Assembly: GCA_020848275.1 (NCBI GenBank) | Contig: JADLAK010000041.1 | Span: forward strand, 87,129 to 151,128 | Direction of reading: 5' to 3' | Length of the DNA stretch: 64,000 nucleotides | From: Planctomycetota bacterium | GTDB taxonomy: Bacteria > Planctomycetota > UBA8742 > UBA2392 | Part shown: positions 9,301-16,420 of the stretch, in pieces | Layout of the letters: every line of letters starts with the position of its first letter | Position numbering within the stretch: the first letter of the stretch is position 1 | Program-made: the position numbers and the translations under genes | Notes under the pieces: model-generated | What the model was told of the DNA's origin: nothing | The model's database searches: none | What the model saw: the letters and a program-made list of their open reading frames with translations, nothing else

Positions 9301-9420
9301 CCGCTGATTTGCTCGCCTGGCATCGGGCCGCGCGCCAAAGGCCCCGCTGCGCCATAGAACCACGCCGCCGCCGATCAGCAGCAAAACCACTAATAGCAGC
9401 AGGGGTGCGCGCTTTTTCAC
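6391..9420 (-). CDS. Large membrane-anchored protein of carboxypeptidase-regulatory-like repeats
   Basis: 1009 residues. An N-terminal transmembrane anchor (LLLLVVLLLIGGGVVLW) is followed by a low-complexity segment (residues ~30-130) and then about eight tandem Ig-like carboxypeptidase-regulatory-like domains, each with a G-x-V-x-D-A-x-G-x-P-I-A-G-A type start (for example GMVRDAANQTPIAGAKV, and GRVFMPDGRPG). Such domains are usually extracytoplasmic and structural or adhesive. No catalytic domain was recognised. The start is GTG without an obvious Shine-Dalgarno. It diverges from arsR and ends 4 nt from the convergent VOC gene. Function unknown. Confidence 0.8.
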   Translation of the reverse strand: MKKRAPLLLLVVLLLIGGGVVLWRSGAFGARPDARRANQRALDATEIADDRSSCGAANIVNTHGPGAHAARNNGDRPEAARNPGARPQDTAMKDNGKDGRTITDRSTTDGGASAGDGVGKTGEADEPPTSGSAGLSGKIIDENGNAYAGAIAIAKLGSRTFKSNPAGDDGVFTLPGLPAEKALQLCASTEDDDWSRYGPSRSITLAPGAQKLEPPLQMPRSRELHGRVIDAATREPVANVSLKIVAPRNDHGAGVVAWARSGNDGTFKTPGMIQVPGPYRVETAHAAYLPAILVNVAENADLTVEVEEGLALKGMVRDAANQTPIAGAKVTAVWTAEPDLRFVFETLSDAQGQFTLRARVGATNNDIYARAPGYSESILRGLRSETTDLRLDLRRNGNCIYRGRVFMPDGRPGAIGMVMCGNWNQRSGSTQIGNVGGDNSSFSIEAPMDADEIRIVDGRMEFPALVVSIKPVSGGDIDLGDLKFAKGVAVFGVVREATGDKKPIADVEVFAGSVFTTTAADGSYRLEKVGQPVTLKISTSNYASMMVQVAVPEGATEVRRDLFLNRPEHVAPVRVKDSEGAPIAGVRITLGSTAGEWFTDAKGEAWLRQLPLIGNRATFEKTGFVTVTRDVSSHIEDDMAAFNEVTLLRGGGIYGRFTSQGEPLPAGTRIEVKGHDPASSTFNSFKIVATVQTDADGKYTTDNLHAGDYWIAAPDFHMVPRKVVATEAGTEFNFDFGALCHVKGCITRHDGNAHGSLGVYVYERSQCGYVTTFYTDPDGRYEVRNLWPGNFVFCVLKTQADASAQFSIDVALGSDGNVTRDITLPKATGVITGRVTYTDGAPCGDARVAITNLTANFERALLSAFVVTDGQGYYRAERMENDASMMARVGGYSDGADTATAFSEAVIVAGDSTPVNADIVVAREARAISGSVHTASNGPLSQVLLYLIDSSGRVSGLYFAGTHFTISDVPPGNYRLVVTALGMKRLEIAVQVGAENIDAGLITLEIADR

Positions 9421-9470
9421 ACTGCCAAGTCTACTCGCGACGAGGTAGGAGCTTCCAGCCCGGCGCAGTC

Positions 9471-9486
9471 ATCGTCATTTTACGAT
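9471..9486. promoter_or_regulatory. Putative ArsR operator 1
   Basis: ATCGT-N6-ACGAT (spacer CATTTT), 37 bp upstream of the arsR start. Its half-sites are identical to the sites at 9509 and 9911. Confidence 0.6.
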
Positions 9487-9513
9487 TGCAGTCGCGCCAA
9501 GAGAATCTATCGT
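9486..9513 (+). promoter_or_regulatory. Putative promoter of the ars operon
   Basis: TTGCAG (9486-9491), a 16-bp spacer and TATCGT (9508-9513) resemble a sigma-70 promoter. The -10 overlaps operator 2, so ArsR binding would block it. The predicted start of transcription falls almost at the arsR ATG. Confidence 0.35.
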
Positions 9514-9524
9514 TTAATTACGAT
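9509..9524. promoter_or_regulatory. Putative ArsR operator 2
   Basis: ATCGT-N6-ACGAT (spacer TTAATT) overlapping the arsR start codon; the final AT is part of the ATG. Confidence 0.65.
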
Positions 9525-9888
9525 GAAAACGAAAGCCGCTATCGACGCCTGCTGCGACACCGGCTCCTGCGCGCCTGTCCCGAGCTTGCCGAAGGGCAAA
9601 CGCGCGCTCAGCCGGTCGAAGGGTTTTGACAAGGAACTCGCGCGCTTGGCCAAGGCGCTCGCTCATCCCGCGCGCGTACGCATCGTCCAGGCGCTGATGA
9701 AAGTGAACGCGTGTGTTTGCGGCGACCTTGTCGAGTTGCTGCCGCTGGCGCAAAGCACCGTCAGCCAGCATTTAAAAGTGTTGAAACTCGCGGGCGTGGT
9801 GCAGGGCGCCGTCGAGGGCCCCAAGCGCTGCTACTGCGTCAACCCGGCGGCGCTCAATCGCTTAAAGGAACTTTTAAGCAATCTTTAG
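9523..9888 (+). CDS. arsR: ArsR/SmtB-family metalloregulator
   Basis: A 121-residue winged-helix repressor. The core from ~33 contains LAHPARVRIVQAL, the cysteine motif ACVCGDL (~63-69) that binds As(III) in this family, and the recognition helix STVSQHLKVLK. An N-terminal extension has further cysteines (CCDTGSC) and then a stretch, LPKGKRALSRSKGF, that is a translated dispersed repeat (9574-9630) containing hairpin TTGCC-gaag-GGCAA. The first gene of the ars operon; autoregulation is implied by the operators at 9471, 9509 and 9911. Confidence 0.9.
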   Translation: MKTKAAIDACCDTGSCAPVPSLPKGKRALSRSKGFDKELARLAKALAHPARVRIVQALMKVNACVCGDLVELLPLAQSTVSQHLKVLKLAGVVQGAVEGPKRCYCVNPAALNRLKELLSNL

Positions 9889-9910
9889 CCAATCCTTTTA
9901 TGTCCCGTTT

Positions 9911-9926
9911 ATCGTAAATTTACGAT
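9911..9926. promoter_or_regulatory. Putative ArsR operator 3
   Basis: ATCGTAAATTTACGAT is a perfect 16-bp palindrome in the arsR-arsI gap, with the same ATCGT/ACGAT half-sites as operators 1 and 2. It suggests a second, internal control point. Confidence 0.7.
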
Positions 9927-9936
9927 GGAGAGAACG

Positions 9937-10461
9937 ATGCAAACACGCGTCCATATCAATCTTCCGGTCAGCGATCTCGCCAAGTCGACCGCGTTCTATG
10001 AAACCCTGTTCGGCCAAGCGCCCAGCAAGCGCCGCGACGATTACGCCAACTGGCGGCTCGACGCGCCCGCACTGCACCTGGCGCTGGTGCATGCGCCGCA
10101 AAAGGCGGCGGCAGACGACTCGCGCCATTTCGGCGTCGAGTTGTTCAATGACGGCGATCTTGAGTACTGGCGCGAGCGCGTAAAGAACGCCGGCCTTGAG
10201 CTGCGCCTCGAGGAGAAGGTGACCTGCTGCTACGCCGTGGCGGACAAATTTTGGGCCGCCGACCCCGACGGCAACGAATGGGAATTCTGGGTGCGACACG
10301 AGGACGCCGAAACGATGCATGGAGAAGAGCGCGGAGCGGGCCAGTGCTGCGCGCCTGCCGTAGGGGCGACGCACGCGTCGCCCGAACCGCAGAAGAAGGC
10401 CGGCGGTTGCTGCACGCCCGCGGCCAAGAAGGCGACCGCCGATTCGTCGAGTTGCTGTTGA
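9937..10461 (+). CDS. arsI: ArsI-type C-As lyase (VOC/CadI family) with Cys-rich tail
   Basis: 174 residues. ArsI cleaves the carbon-arsenic bond of methyl- or phenyl-arsenite. The metal ligands expected for the VOC fold are visible: H6 (VHINL), H64 (RHFGVEL) and E116 (NEWEFW). The vicinal cysteines C97-C98 in KVTCCYA match the trivalent-arsenic site of characterised ArsI. The last ~45 residues are a Cys-pair-rich tail (QCCAP, GGCCTP, SSSCC) interrupted by a repeat-derived stretch VGATHASP. ATG 9937 is preferred over 9925 because GGAG lies 6 nt upstream. The stop overlaps the aquaporin ATG by one base. Confidence 0.85.
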   Translation: MQTRVHINLPVSDLAKSTAFYETLFGQAPSKRRDDYANWRLDAPALHLALVHAPQKAAADDSRHFGVELFNDGDLEYWRERVKNAGLELRLEEKVTCCYAVADKFWAADPDGNEWEFWVRHEDAETMHGEERGAGQCCAPAVGATHASPEPQKKAGGCCTPAAKKATADSSSCC

Positions 10462-11102
10462 TGCGGCCATTCCTCGCCGAATTTGTCGGCACGTTTGCGC
10501 TGGTGTTCGCCGGTACGGGCGCAATTGTGGTTAACGATGTCTCGCGCGGCGTGGTCACGCACGTGGGCGTGTCGCTGACCTTCGGCCTGGTCGTGATGGC
10601 GATGATTTACGCGCTCGGCAACGTTTCCGGCGCGCAGATTAACCCCGCCGTCACGCTGGCGCTGGCCGCGGCGAAAAAGTTCCCGGCGCGCAGCGTGCTG
10701 CCCTATTTCGCGGCGCAAGTCGCGGGGGCGCTCGCCGCAAGCGGGCTGTTGCGGCTGCTGTTCCCGGCTCATGCGGGGCTTGGGGCGACACTGCCCGCGG
10801 GCGAAGCGTGGCAGTCGTTTGTGCTGGAGCTGGTGATGACGTGGCTGCTGATGCTGACGATTTTTGGCGTCGCGGGCCAGAAAATCGCGGGCGTGGTGGT
10901 GGGCGGCGTCGTTGCGCTGGAGGCGTTGTTCGGCGGGCCGGTTTCCGGCGCGTCCATGAACCCCGCGCGCTCGCTGGCGCCTGCGCTGGTCAGCGGGCGG
11001 CTTGAACACCTGTGGATTTATCTTGCGGCGACAACGTTGGGCGCGCTTTTGGCGGCGCCGGTAGCGGGACATCTGTACGGCGGAAAACGAGGACGGACAT
11101 GA
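10461..11102 (+). CDS. aqpS: Aquaglyceroporin of the ars operon
   Basis: 213 residues with six transmembrane helices and two half-helix NPA motifs (SGAQINPAVT and SGASMNPARS): a MIP-family channel. In ars operons such channels (AqpS type) let As(III) made by ArsC leave the cell down its gradient, replacing ArsB or Acr3. The start is fixed by the one-base TGATG overlap with arsI. The end overlaps arsC by ATGA, so the four genes are translationally coupled. The symbol rests on context. Confidence 0.85.
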   Translation: MRPFLAEFVGTFALVFAGTGAIVVNDVSRGVVTHVGVSLTFGLVVMAMIYALGNVSGAQINPAVTLALAAAKKFPARSVLPYFAAQVAGALAASGLLRLLFPAHAGLGATLPAGEAWQSFVLELVMTWLLMLTIFGVAGQKIAGVVVGGVVALEALFGGPVSGASMNPARSLAPALVSGRLEHLWIYLAATTLGALLAAPVAGHLYGGKRGRT

Positions 11103-11575
11103 GTGCGGACCTTCGACAGGCGCAGGGCAGACCGAAAGTACTGTTTCTTTGCACGGGCAATTCCGCGCGTTCGCAGATGGCCGAGGCCTGGTTGCGCAAG
11201 CTTGGCGGCGACCGTTTCGAGGCCTACAGCGCGGGCACCGATCCCAAGGGCGTCAACCCGCTGACGATCGAGGTGCTGCGGGAAGCGGGCGTGGACATCC
11301 CGCACGCGACGTCCAAACATTTCAAGCAGTACTTCGGCCACGTGGTGTTTCATTACCTGATTACGGTCTGCGCGGAGGCCGATGCGGCGTGCCCCGTGAA
11401 CTTCCCCGGCGTGCGTCATCGTTTCAAATGGAGCTTCGACGACCCCGCCGCCGCAACCGGCACGCGTGAGGAAAAGCTGGCGGTGTTCCGCCGCGTGCGC
11501 GACGAAATCAAGGGCAAGATCGAGGAATTCCTCGCGAGTCAAGCCAGCGCCAGCCACGCCAAAGCCCGCACCTAG
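11099..11575 (+). CDS. arsC: Arsenate reductase, LMW-phosphatase type
   Basis: A 158-residue low-molecular-weight protein-tyrosine-phosphatase fold. The CX5R loop CTGNSAR is at residues 18-24 and the resolving cysteines are in the TVCAEADAACP segment, as in thioredoxin-coupled ArsC. It reduces As(V) to As(III) in the cytoplasm, which the neighbouring channel can export. The N-terminal residues LRQAQGR (11109-11134) look like a translated dispersed repeat rather than part of the fold. Last gene of the operon. Confidence 0.9.
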   Translation: MSADLRQAQGRPKVLFLCTGNSARSQMAEAWLRKLGGDRFEAYSAGTDPKGVNPLTIEVLREAGVDIPHATSKHFKQYFGHVVFHYLITVCAEADAACPVNFPGVRHRFKWSFDDPAAATGTREEKLAVFRRVRDEIKGKIEEFLASQASASHAKART

Positions 11576-11630
11576 CAGCATTGCCTTTGCGGCGGCAGCG
11601 TGGAGAATGCGCCGACCGTAAGGAGGCGCC

Positions 11631-13886
11631 ATGGCGAACTTCCGTCGCTTGATTCCGCTGCTTGTGCTCGCGTTGGTGGCGGTGATGGGAACCAGAGCCC
11701 ACTGCGTAAGCGGTGGGATTCGGCCAATAGACGCCCAAGAGAGTTATCCCATCGCTAACGCGATGGGCTCTGGTTCACAGGAATCGAAGCGTGAGAAACC
11801 GCCGCGCAAGGCCAATTACGGGCGCTTGGCGGGCGCGATTACGGAAAACCTGACGTTTGAACAAGGCGGCGCGCTGGACGCTGAGGGCAAGACCGTGGTC
11901 ACGGTGGGGGACCGGCTGACGAAATGGGAAGGCGTTGCCGTTGCCGACCGCGATCATCTGTGCCGCCTGCAATATGCGAGCAAGCCGGGGCAGAAGGTCG
12001 AATTGACCTTCATGCGGACCGAAGGGGGAATAGAAGTTGAAAAAAAGGCGACGATTGTGCTCAGCGATCCCGCGAAACTGTTCCCCGAACTTTACGCCGG
12101 CAAGGACAAGCGCAAACGCGGCTACGACTGGCGCAAGCACAGCGTGGCGTGCATGCGTCGCGACGGTCTAAGAACATTTCTCGACGCGCAGCTTGAGGAG
12201 CACAAGTTGCAGGACGCTTGGGAAGATTTGATGGCGGCTAACGCGCGCGAACTCGACCTGTGGGATTGCTTTGAGATGTCGAGCTTCGCGCAACTCGTGA
12301 TCGGCGACCCATCATCGAGCCACGCCGCATGCAAAGAACTCACCGACGAACTTGCGGAAACAGTCGGACGAGATGTCGATTGGGGCAATCTTGATCGTGT
12401 GCTGCTGAAACTGCTCGACAGTCCGGAATTTGTGCTCGCTCCAACCGAAGAAAATGTGTTTCTCGACTTTGGAACCGATTGGTGGGCCTACAACACGTTC
12501 AAGGATCTAGACAACAAGGACCTTCGTGCTCGTGGCGGCAAGTTTGACCTCGCGTGGCGCGGCGAACCGGGGTTCGGGGCACTTTGTGAATTGGTGAACG
12601 CGTCTCGATCCGAGGGCAAGAGCGTTCAGTTCGAGCGAATTGCTCGCTGTATTCGGATTTGGCAAAGAAGCCTGATCAAACGTTGTGGAAGCGCCGTTGA
12701 TGACAGCGTATTACTTCAAATCACGAATAGCCTGGGCACCTGCGCCGTTGGTGGCAAAGGCAAGAATGTTTGGGACGGCTCCAAGACGAAATACGCTGTG
12801 ATTCTCGATCTCGGCGGTGACGACGAATACATCAATTGCGGTGGCACCGGGGACGGAACCGATGGCGGGGTCGTTCAGCCATCATGTTCAATCGTCATCG
12901 ATCTGGGCGGCGATGATCGCTACCGCAGCACGGGACGTTTCGGCGTGGGCGCGGGGGTTTGCGGCGCGGGCATCGTGATCGATGAATCCGGCGACGATGT
13001 TTACGAGGCCGGGGAATGGGGTCTCGGCGCCGCATTCAATGGCGTCGGTTTGATTCTCGATAAAGCGGGCAACGACCGCTACATCGGCGGCGAGTACACC
13101 ATCGGCGTTGCGGCCTACGGCATCGGCGGCGTGATCGACCTCGCCGGCAACGACACCTACAACTCTCACACGTTCAGCATCGGCGTCGGCCTGCCCTGCG
13201 GCGTTGGCTTCGTGCTCGACCGCGCAGGCGACGACCGGTATCGGTGCACAGGGAAAGAACCCAGCGGCTACGGCACGCCCGGCGAATGGACCGGCTGGGG
13301 CATCGGTTGCGGCTTTGGCTGGCGCACGCTCGCCGCAGGAGGCATCGGCGTCGTGGTCGATTGCGCGGGCAAGGACCAATACGACGCCGGCGAATTCGGC
13401 CTCGCCTGCGGCTATTTCTGCGGCGTGGGCGTGGTGCGCGACACGGCGGGCGACGACATCTACAAGTCGTCGCGATACGGGCTGGGCACGGGCGCGCATT
13501 GCGCCGCCGGCCTGTTCATGGACGACTTCGGCAACGACACCTACGTAGGCGTGTGTGCGGCCAGCATCGCGGGCGTTTGGGACATCGCCACGGGTTACTT
13601 CTTCGACGGCGATGGCGACGACGACTATCGCATCGACGGGCTGGGGCTGGGTGCCGGCGCACAGAATGCAGTGGGGATTTTCCGCGACAATGGCGGCAAC
13701 GACCGTTACCGCGCCAAGAGCAGTGCGCTAGGCCATGGGCTTGGCACGACCTATGGCGGCGGGCGGCTGGCGAAGAATTTCGGCATTTTCTGGGACCGCT
13801 GGGGCGACGACGTGTATCCCTTTGCGACACGCAGCAACCGCAAGACGTTGTGCGACCCCGAACACGGGTTATTTGTGGATGAGTAA
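11631..13886 (+). CDS. Secreted protein with PDZ-like domain and DxxGDDxY repeats
   Basis: 751 residues with a good Shine-Dalgarno (AAGGAGG) and a signal peptide (residues 1-~22). Residues ~22-50 are encoded by an inserted palindromic repeat. Residues ~65-130 look PDZ-like (VGDRLTKWEGVAVADRDHL). The C-terminal ~370 residues hold about ten repeats of roughly 22-38 residues built on VIDLGGDDRY / DxxGNDxY followed by glycine-rich GVGAG turns, suggesting a Ca-binding beta-helix or solenoid. No catalytic motif was recognised. It overlaps the region before queA by a few bases. Function unknown; probably periplasmic or surface. Confidence 0.8.
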   Translation: MANFRRLIPLLVLALVAVMGTRAHCVSGGIRPIDAQESYPIANAMGSGSQESKREKPPRKANYGRLAGAITENLTFEQGGALDAEGKTVVTVGDRLTKWEGVAVADRDHLCRLQYASKPGQKVELTFMRTEGGIEVEKKATIVLSDPAKLFPELYAGKDKRKRGYDWRKHSVACMRRDGLRTFLDAQLEEHKLQDAWEDLMAANARELDLWDCFEMSSFAQLVIGDPSSSHAACKELTDELAETVGRDVDWGNLDRVLLKLLDSPEFVLAPTEENVFLDFGTDWWAYNTFKDLDNKDLRARGGKFDLAWRGEPGFGALCELVNASRSEGKSVQFERIARCIRIWQRSLIKRCGSAVDDSVLLQITNSLGTCAVGGKGKNVWDGSKTKYAVILDLGGDDEYINCGGTGDGTDGGVVQPSCSIVIDLGGDDRYRSTGRFGVGAGVCGAGIVIDESGDDVYEAGEWGLGAAFNGVGLILDKAGNDRYIGGEYTIGVAAYGIGGVIDLAGNDTYNSHTFSIGVGLPCGVGFVLDRAGDDRYRCTGKEPSGYGTPGEWTGWGIGCGFGWRTLAAGGIGVVVDCAGKDQYDAGEFGLACGYFCGVGVVRDTAGDDIYKSSRYGLGTGAHCAAGLFMDDFGNDTYVGVCAASIAGVWDIATGYFFDGDGDDDYRIDGLGLGAGAQNAVGIFRDNGGNDRYRAKSSALGHGLGTTYGGGRLAKNFGIFWDRWGDDVYPFATRSNRKTLCDPEHGLFVDE
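11690..11775. repeat. Cloverleaf palindromic repeat inside a coding region
   Basis: The outer arms AACCAGAGCCCA (11690-11701) and TGGGCTCTGGTT (11764-11775) are perfectly complementary (12 bp). Two inner hairpins follow: CCCACTGC-gtaa-GCGGTGGG and CCCATCGC-taac-GCGATGGG. It is in frame and uninterrupted within the N-terminus of the gene at 11631. Relatives lie at 478-552 and 22546-22679. Confidence 0.8.
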
Positions 13887-13890
13887 CGAC

Positions 13891-14922
13891 ATGCGATCCG
13901 ACACCTTTGACTTTGAGATCCCGATTGAGCTGATAGCGCAGACGCCCGCGGCGCGACGCGACGAAAGCCGCCTGATGGTCGTGCGGCGGCAAACCGGCGC
14001 AATCGAACATCGCGTGTTTAGGGAATTGCCGGACCTCATGCAGCCGCAGGACCTGCTGGTGCTCAACGACACGCAGGTGCAGCCGAACCGGCTTTTCACC
14101 AAGCGCGAAAGCAGCGGCGGCACGGTTGAGTTGTTTCTGCTCCGGAAAATTTCGCCCGGCGTGTACGAGGCGATCACGGGTTCCGGCGGCAAACTGACGC
14201 CCGGCGAAAAGTTGCGCGTGGATGAGCAGACGGTCGCGACGCTTGAAGAGCGCGATTTCGGCGGCGCAGCGGGCCACTGGCGCGTGGAGTTCATTGGCAA
14301 CGCGCAAGCCGCGCTGGCCGCTGCGGCCAAGATGCCGCTGCCGCCCTACATCAAACGCGAGAAGGGCCCGGACGCGCACGATGCGCAGGACCGCGAGCGT
14401 TACCAGACCGTTTTCGCGAAAAACCCCGGTGCAGTCGCGGCGCCGACGGCGGGTCTGCACTTTACTCCCGAATTGCTTGCCAAGCTCAACACGGCGTTTT
14501 TGACGCTGCACGTTGGCGAAGGTACGTTCCGGCCGCTGAAAGCCGATACGCTTGCGGAACACGTGATGCACGCCGAGCCCTACGAGATCGGCGAGGCGGC
14601 GGTGGGGGCGGTGCAACGCGCGCGCGTCAATGGCGGCCGCGTGATAGCCGTCGGCACGACCTGCTGCCGGACTCTGGAGACTGTCGCCGATGAACGCGGC
14701 ATGATTGCGCCGGGGCGCGGCGAAACGGCCCTTTTCATCTATCCACCGTACCGGTTCCGCGCCGTCGATGGCCTGCTGACGAACTTCCACCTGCCGCGTT
14801 CGACCCTGATTTTCCTGGTGGCGGCGCTGATGGGCGTGGAGCTGACTCGCCGCGCATACCTTGAGGCGATTGCCCAACGCTACCGCTTCTTCAGCTACGG
14901 CGACGCGATGCTGATACTCTAG
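13891..14922 (+). CDS. queA: tRNA preQ1(34) S-adenosylmethionine ribosyltransferase-isomerase
   Basis: 343 residues. QueA transfers the ribosyl moiety of AdoMet to 7-aminomethyl-7-deazaguanine in tRNA to form epoxyqueuosine. Family blocks are visible: DFEIPIELIAQTPA at the start, LVLNDTQVQPNR, PLPPYIKRE, GAVAAPTAGLHFT, VGTTCCRTLE and the C-terminal TNFHLPRSTL. The length is normal. A further in-frame ATG at 13879 overlaps the preceding stop; 13891 is used because homologous proteins begin close to DTFDFEIP. No neighbouring queuosine genes are visible. Confidence 0.93.
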   Translation: MRSDTFDFEIPIELIAQTPAARRDESRLMVVRRQTGAIEHRVFRELPDLMQPQDLLVLNDTQVQPNRLFTKRESSGGTVELFLLRKISPGVYEAITGSGGKLTPGEKLRVDEQTVATLEERDFGGAAGHWRVEFIGNAQAALAAAAKMPLPPYIKREKGPDAHDAQDRERYQTVFAKNPGAVAAPTAGLHFTPELLAKLNTAFLTLHVGEGTFRPLKADTLAEHVMHAEPYEIGEAAVGAVQRARVNGGRVIAVGTTCCRTLETVADERGMIAPGRGETALFIYPPYRFRAVDGLLTNFHLPRSTLIFLVAALMGVELTRRAYLEAIAQRYRFFSYGDAMLIL

Positions 14923-14979
14923 TTTCGCCAACGGGGGTGCGCTGCCGGTCGTATAACAGTCGTCCCGGTCGGAGTGCGC

Positions 14980-15489
14980 ATGCGTCACCTGTTGATCGTC
15001 CTGTTGCTGCTGTCGATGGTTGCGGCTGCATGCGCGGGCACAAAAGAAATCCCGCCCGAGCAAACGCCCGCCGGCGCCGATCGCCAGGCCGAACTTACGC
15101 GCATGTTTGACCGCCTGCCCGCCGCTGAGCCCGCGGCGCGCGCCGCCGCAAAGGAAGCCGCGGCCGGTGATGCGCGCGACATGCGCTTTTTGTCGAGCCT
15201 GTGGGGCACACGTTCGAGCGAGCCGCTCGCGGCGCGCCGCTTCGCCGACGCGCTGGCGGAAGCGAAGAAGCACTCCGAGGCGCTGGTATGGTATCAGCGC
15301 GCGTTCCTGGCGCTCGAAGACGGCGATGCGCAGCGGGCCTACGTGCGCTACGACCTTGCGCGGCAATATGTCGCCCTGGGCCAGCGCAGGGAAGCCGTGA
15401 ACCTGCTGGCAAACCGCATGTCACTCGAGCCCCTGCCCGAAGACCTCAAGCCGAAGTACGACGCACTGATCGCCGACGCCGGCCGTTAA
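14980..15489 (+). CDS. Small exported (lipo)protein with TPR-like helices
   Basis: 169 residues. A signal peptide LLIVLLLLSMVAAAC could serve as a lipobox with C18, although -3 Ala is not ideal. The rest is helical, with a TPR-like pair around residues 85-135 (EALVWYQRAFLALEDGDAQRAYVRYDLA). GGAG lies 5 nt before ATG 14980; an in-frame GTG at 14974 is less likely. It stands alone between queA and nadC. Function unknown; an envelope role is inferred. Confidence 0.75.
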   Translation: MRHLLIVLLLLSMVAAACAGTKEIPPEQTPAGADRQAELTRMFDRLPAAEPAARAAAKEAAAGDARDMRFLSSLWGTRSSEPLAARRFADALAEAKKHSEALVWYQRAFLALEDGDAQRAYVRYDLARQYVALGQRREAVNLLANRMSLEPLPEDLKPKYDALIADAGR

Positions 15490-15496
15490 GCTTGTT

Positions 15497-15550
15497 TCAA
15501 TCCGCAATCCGAAATTCGCAATCCACAATGGCGGCAGCTATGCTGCCGCC
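15497..15550. repeat. Half word-array (CAATCCG) plus perfect hairpin before nadC
   Basis: 15497-15530 iterates CAATCCG-like words without an opposite array. GGCGGCAGC (15530-15538), loop tat, GCTGCCGCC (15542-15550) forms a perfect 9-bp stem ending right at the nadC ATG. The same word is used at 26485-26585. Confidence 0.6.
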
Positions 15551-16420
15551 ATGCGCATGGCCATGGATCCTACGCTGTTGATGCTCGCCGAGAAGTTGGC
15601 GCGGCTGGCCATTCAGGAGGACGTCGGCAGTGGCGACGTCACAGGCAAGACCCTGCTGTCGGCTGACAAGCGGGCCTGGGGCGCAATTAAATTCAAGCAG
15701 GACGGCGTGCTCAGCGGCATCCTTTGGGTCGAGACTGTCTTTCGGCTGCTCGACCCCGCCGTGAAGATCGAATACAAGGCCACCGACGGTGACCGCATCC
15801 TCGCGGGCACCGTGATCGCGCGTGTTGAATCGACGCACCAGGCGCTGGTCGCCGGCGAGCGAGTGACGCTCAACCTGCTTCAACACCTGTCCGGCATCGC
15901 CACGCTCACCGGCCGCTTCGTCGACGCCATCGAGGGCACCCGCGCGATGATCCTCGACACGCGCAAGACCGCACCCGGCCTGCGCGCCTTTGAAAAGTAC
16001 GCGGTGCGTTGCGGCGGCGGCATCAACCACCGCATCGGCCTCTACGACGAGGCGATGATTAAGGAGAACCACCTTTACCTCAGCGGCCTGACCTTGAGCG
16101 ACGCGGTGAAGAAGCTCGACGCCGCACTGCCGGATACCTGTCTGACGGCGGAATCGGAAAACGTGGTGGAGGCCGAGGCGGCGATTGAAGGCCGCGCCGA
16201 CGTCGTGCTCTTGGATGACTTCTCGCTTGAGGACATCCGCGCCGTGGTTGAGTTCCGCAACAGCAACCGCAAGTTCCTTAAGACGCAGCTTGAGGTCTCC
16301 GGCGGCGTGAACCTGGAAAATGTCCGCGCTTACGCGGAGACGGGCATTGAGCGCATCAGCGTCGGCCGCATCACCCACAGCGCGCCCGCGCTCGATATCT
16401 CGATGAAGGTGGAACGGTAG
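15551..16420 (+). CDS. nadC: Nicotinate-nucleotide pyrophosphorylase (carboxylating)
   Basis: 289 residues. This is quinolinate phosphoribosyltransferase of de novo NAD synthesis, making nicotinate mononucleotide from quinolinate and PRPP. Diagnostic stretches are EDVGSGDVTG, LLQHLSGIATLTGRF, LDTRKTAPGLRAFEKYAV, CGGGINHRIGLYDEAMIKEN and the C-terminal SGGVNLENV. Three in-frame ATGs (15551, 15557, 15563) follow a hairpin and none has a clear Shine-Dalgarno; the first is used. Length is normal. Confidence 0.95.
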   Translation: MRMAMDPTLLMLAEKLARLAIQEDVGSGDVTGKTLLSADKRAWGAIKFKQDGVLSGILWVETVFRLLDPAVKIEYKATDGDRILAGTVIARVESTHQALVAGERVTLNLLQHLSGIATLTGRFVDAIEGTRAMILDTRKTAPGLRAFEKYAVRCGGGINHRIGLYDEAMIKENHLYLSGLTLSDAVKKLDAALPDTCLTAESENVVEAEAAIEGRADVVLLDDFSLEDIRAVVEFRNSNRKFLKTQLEVSGGVNLENVRAYAETGIERISVGRITHSAPALDISMKVER

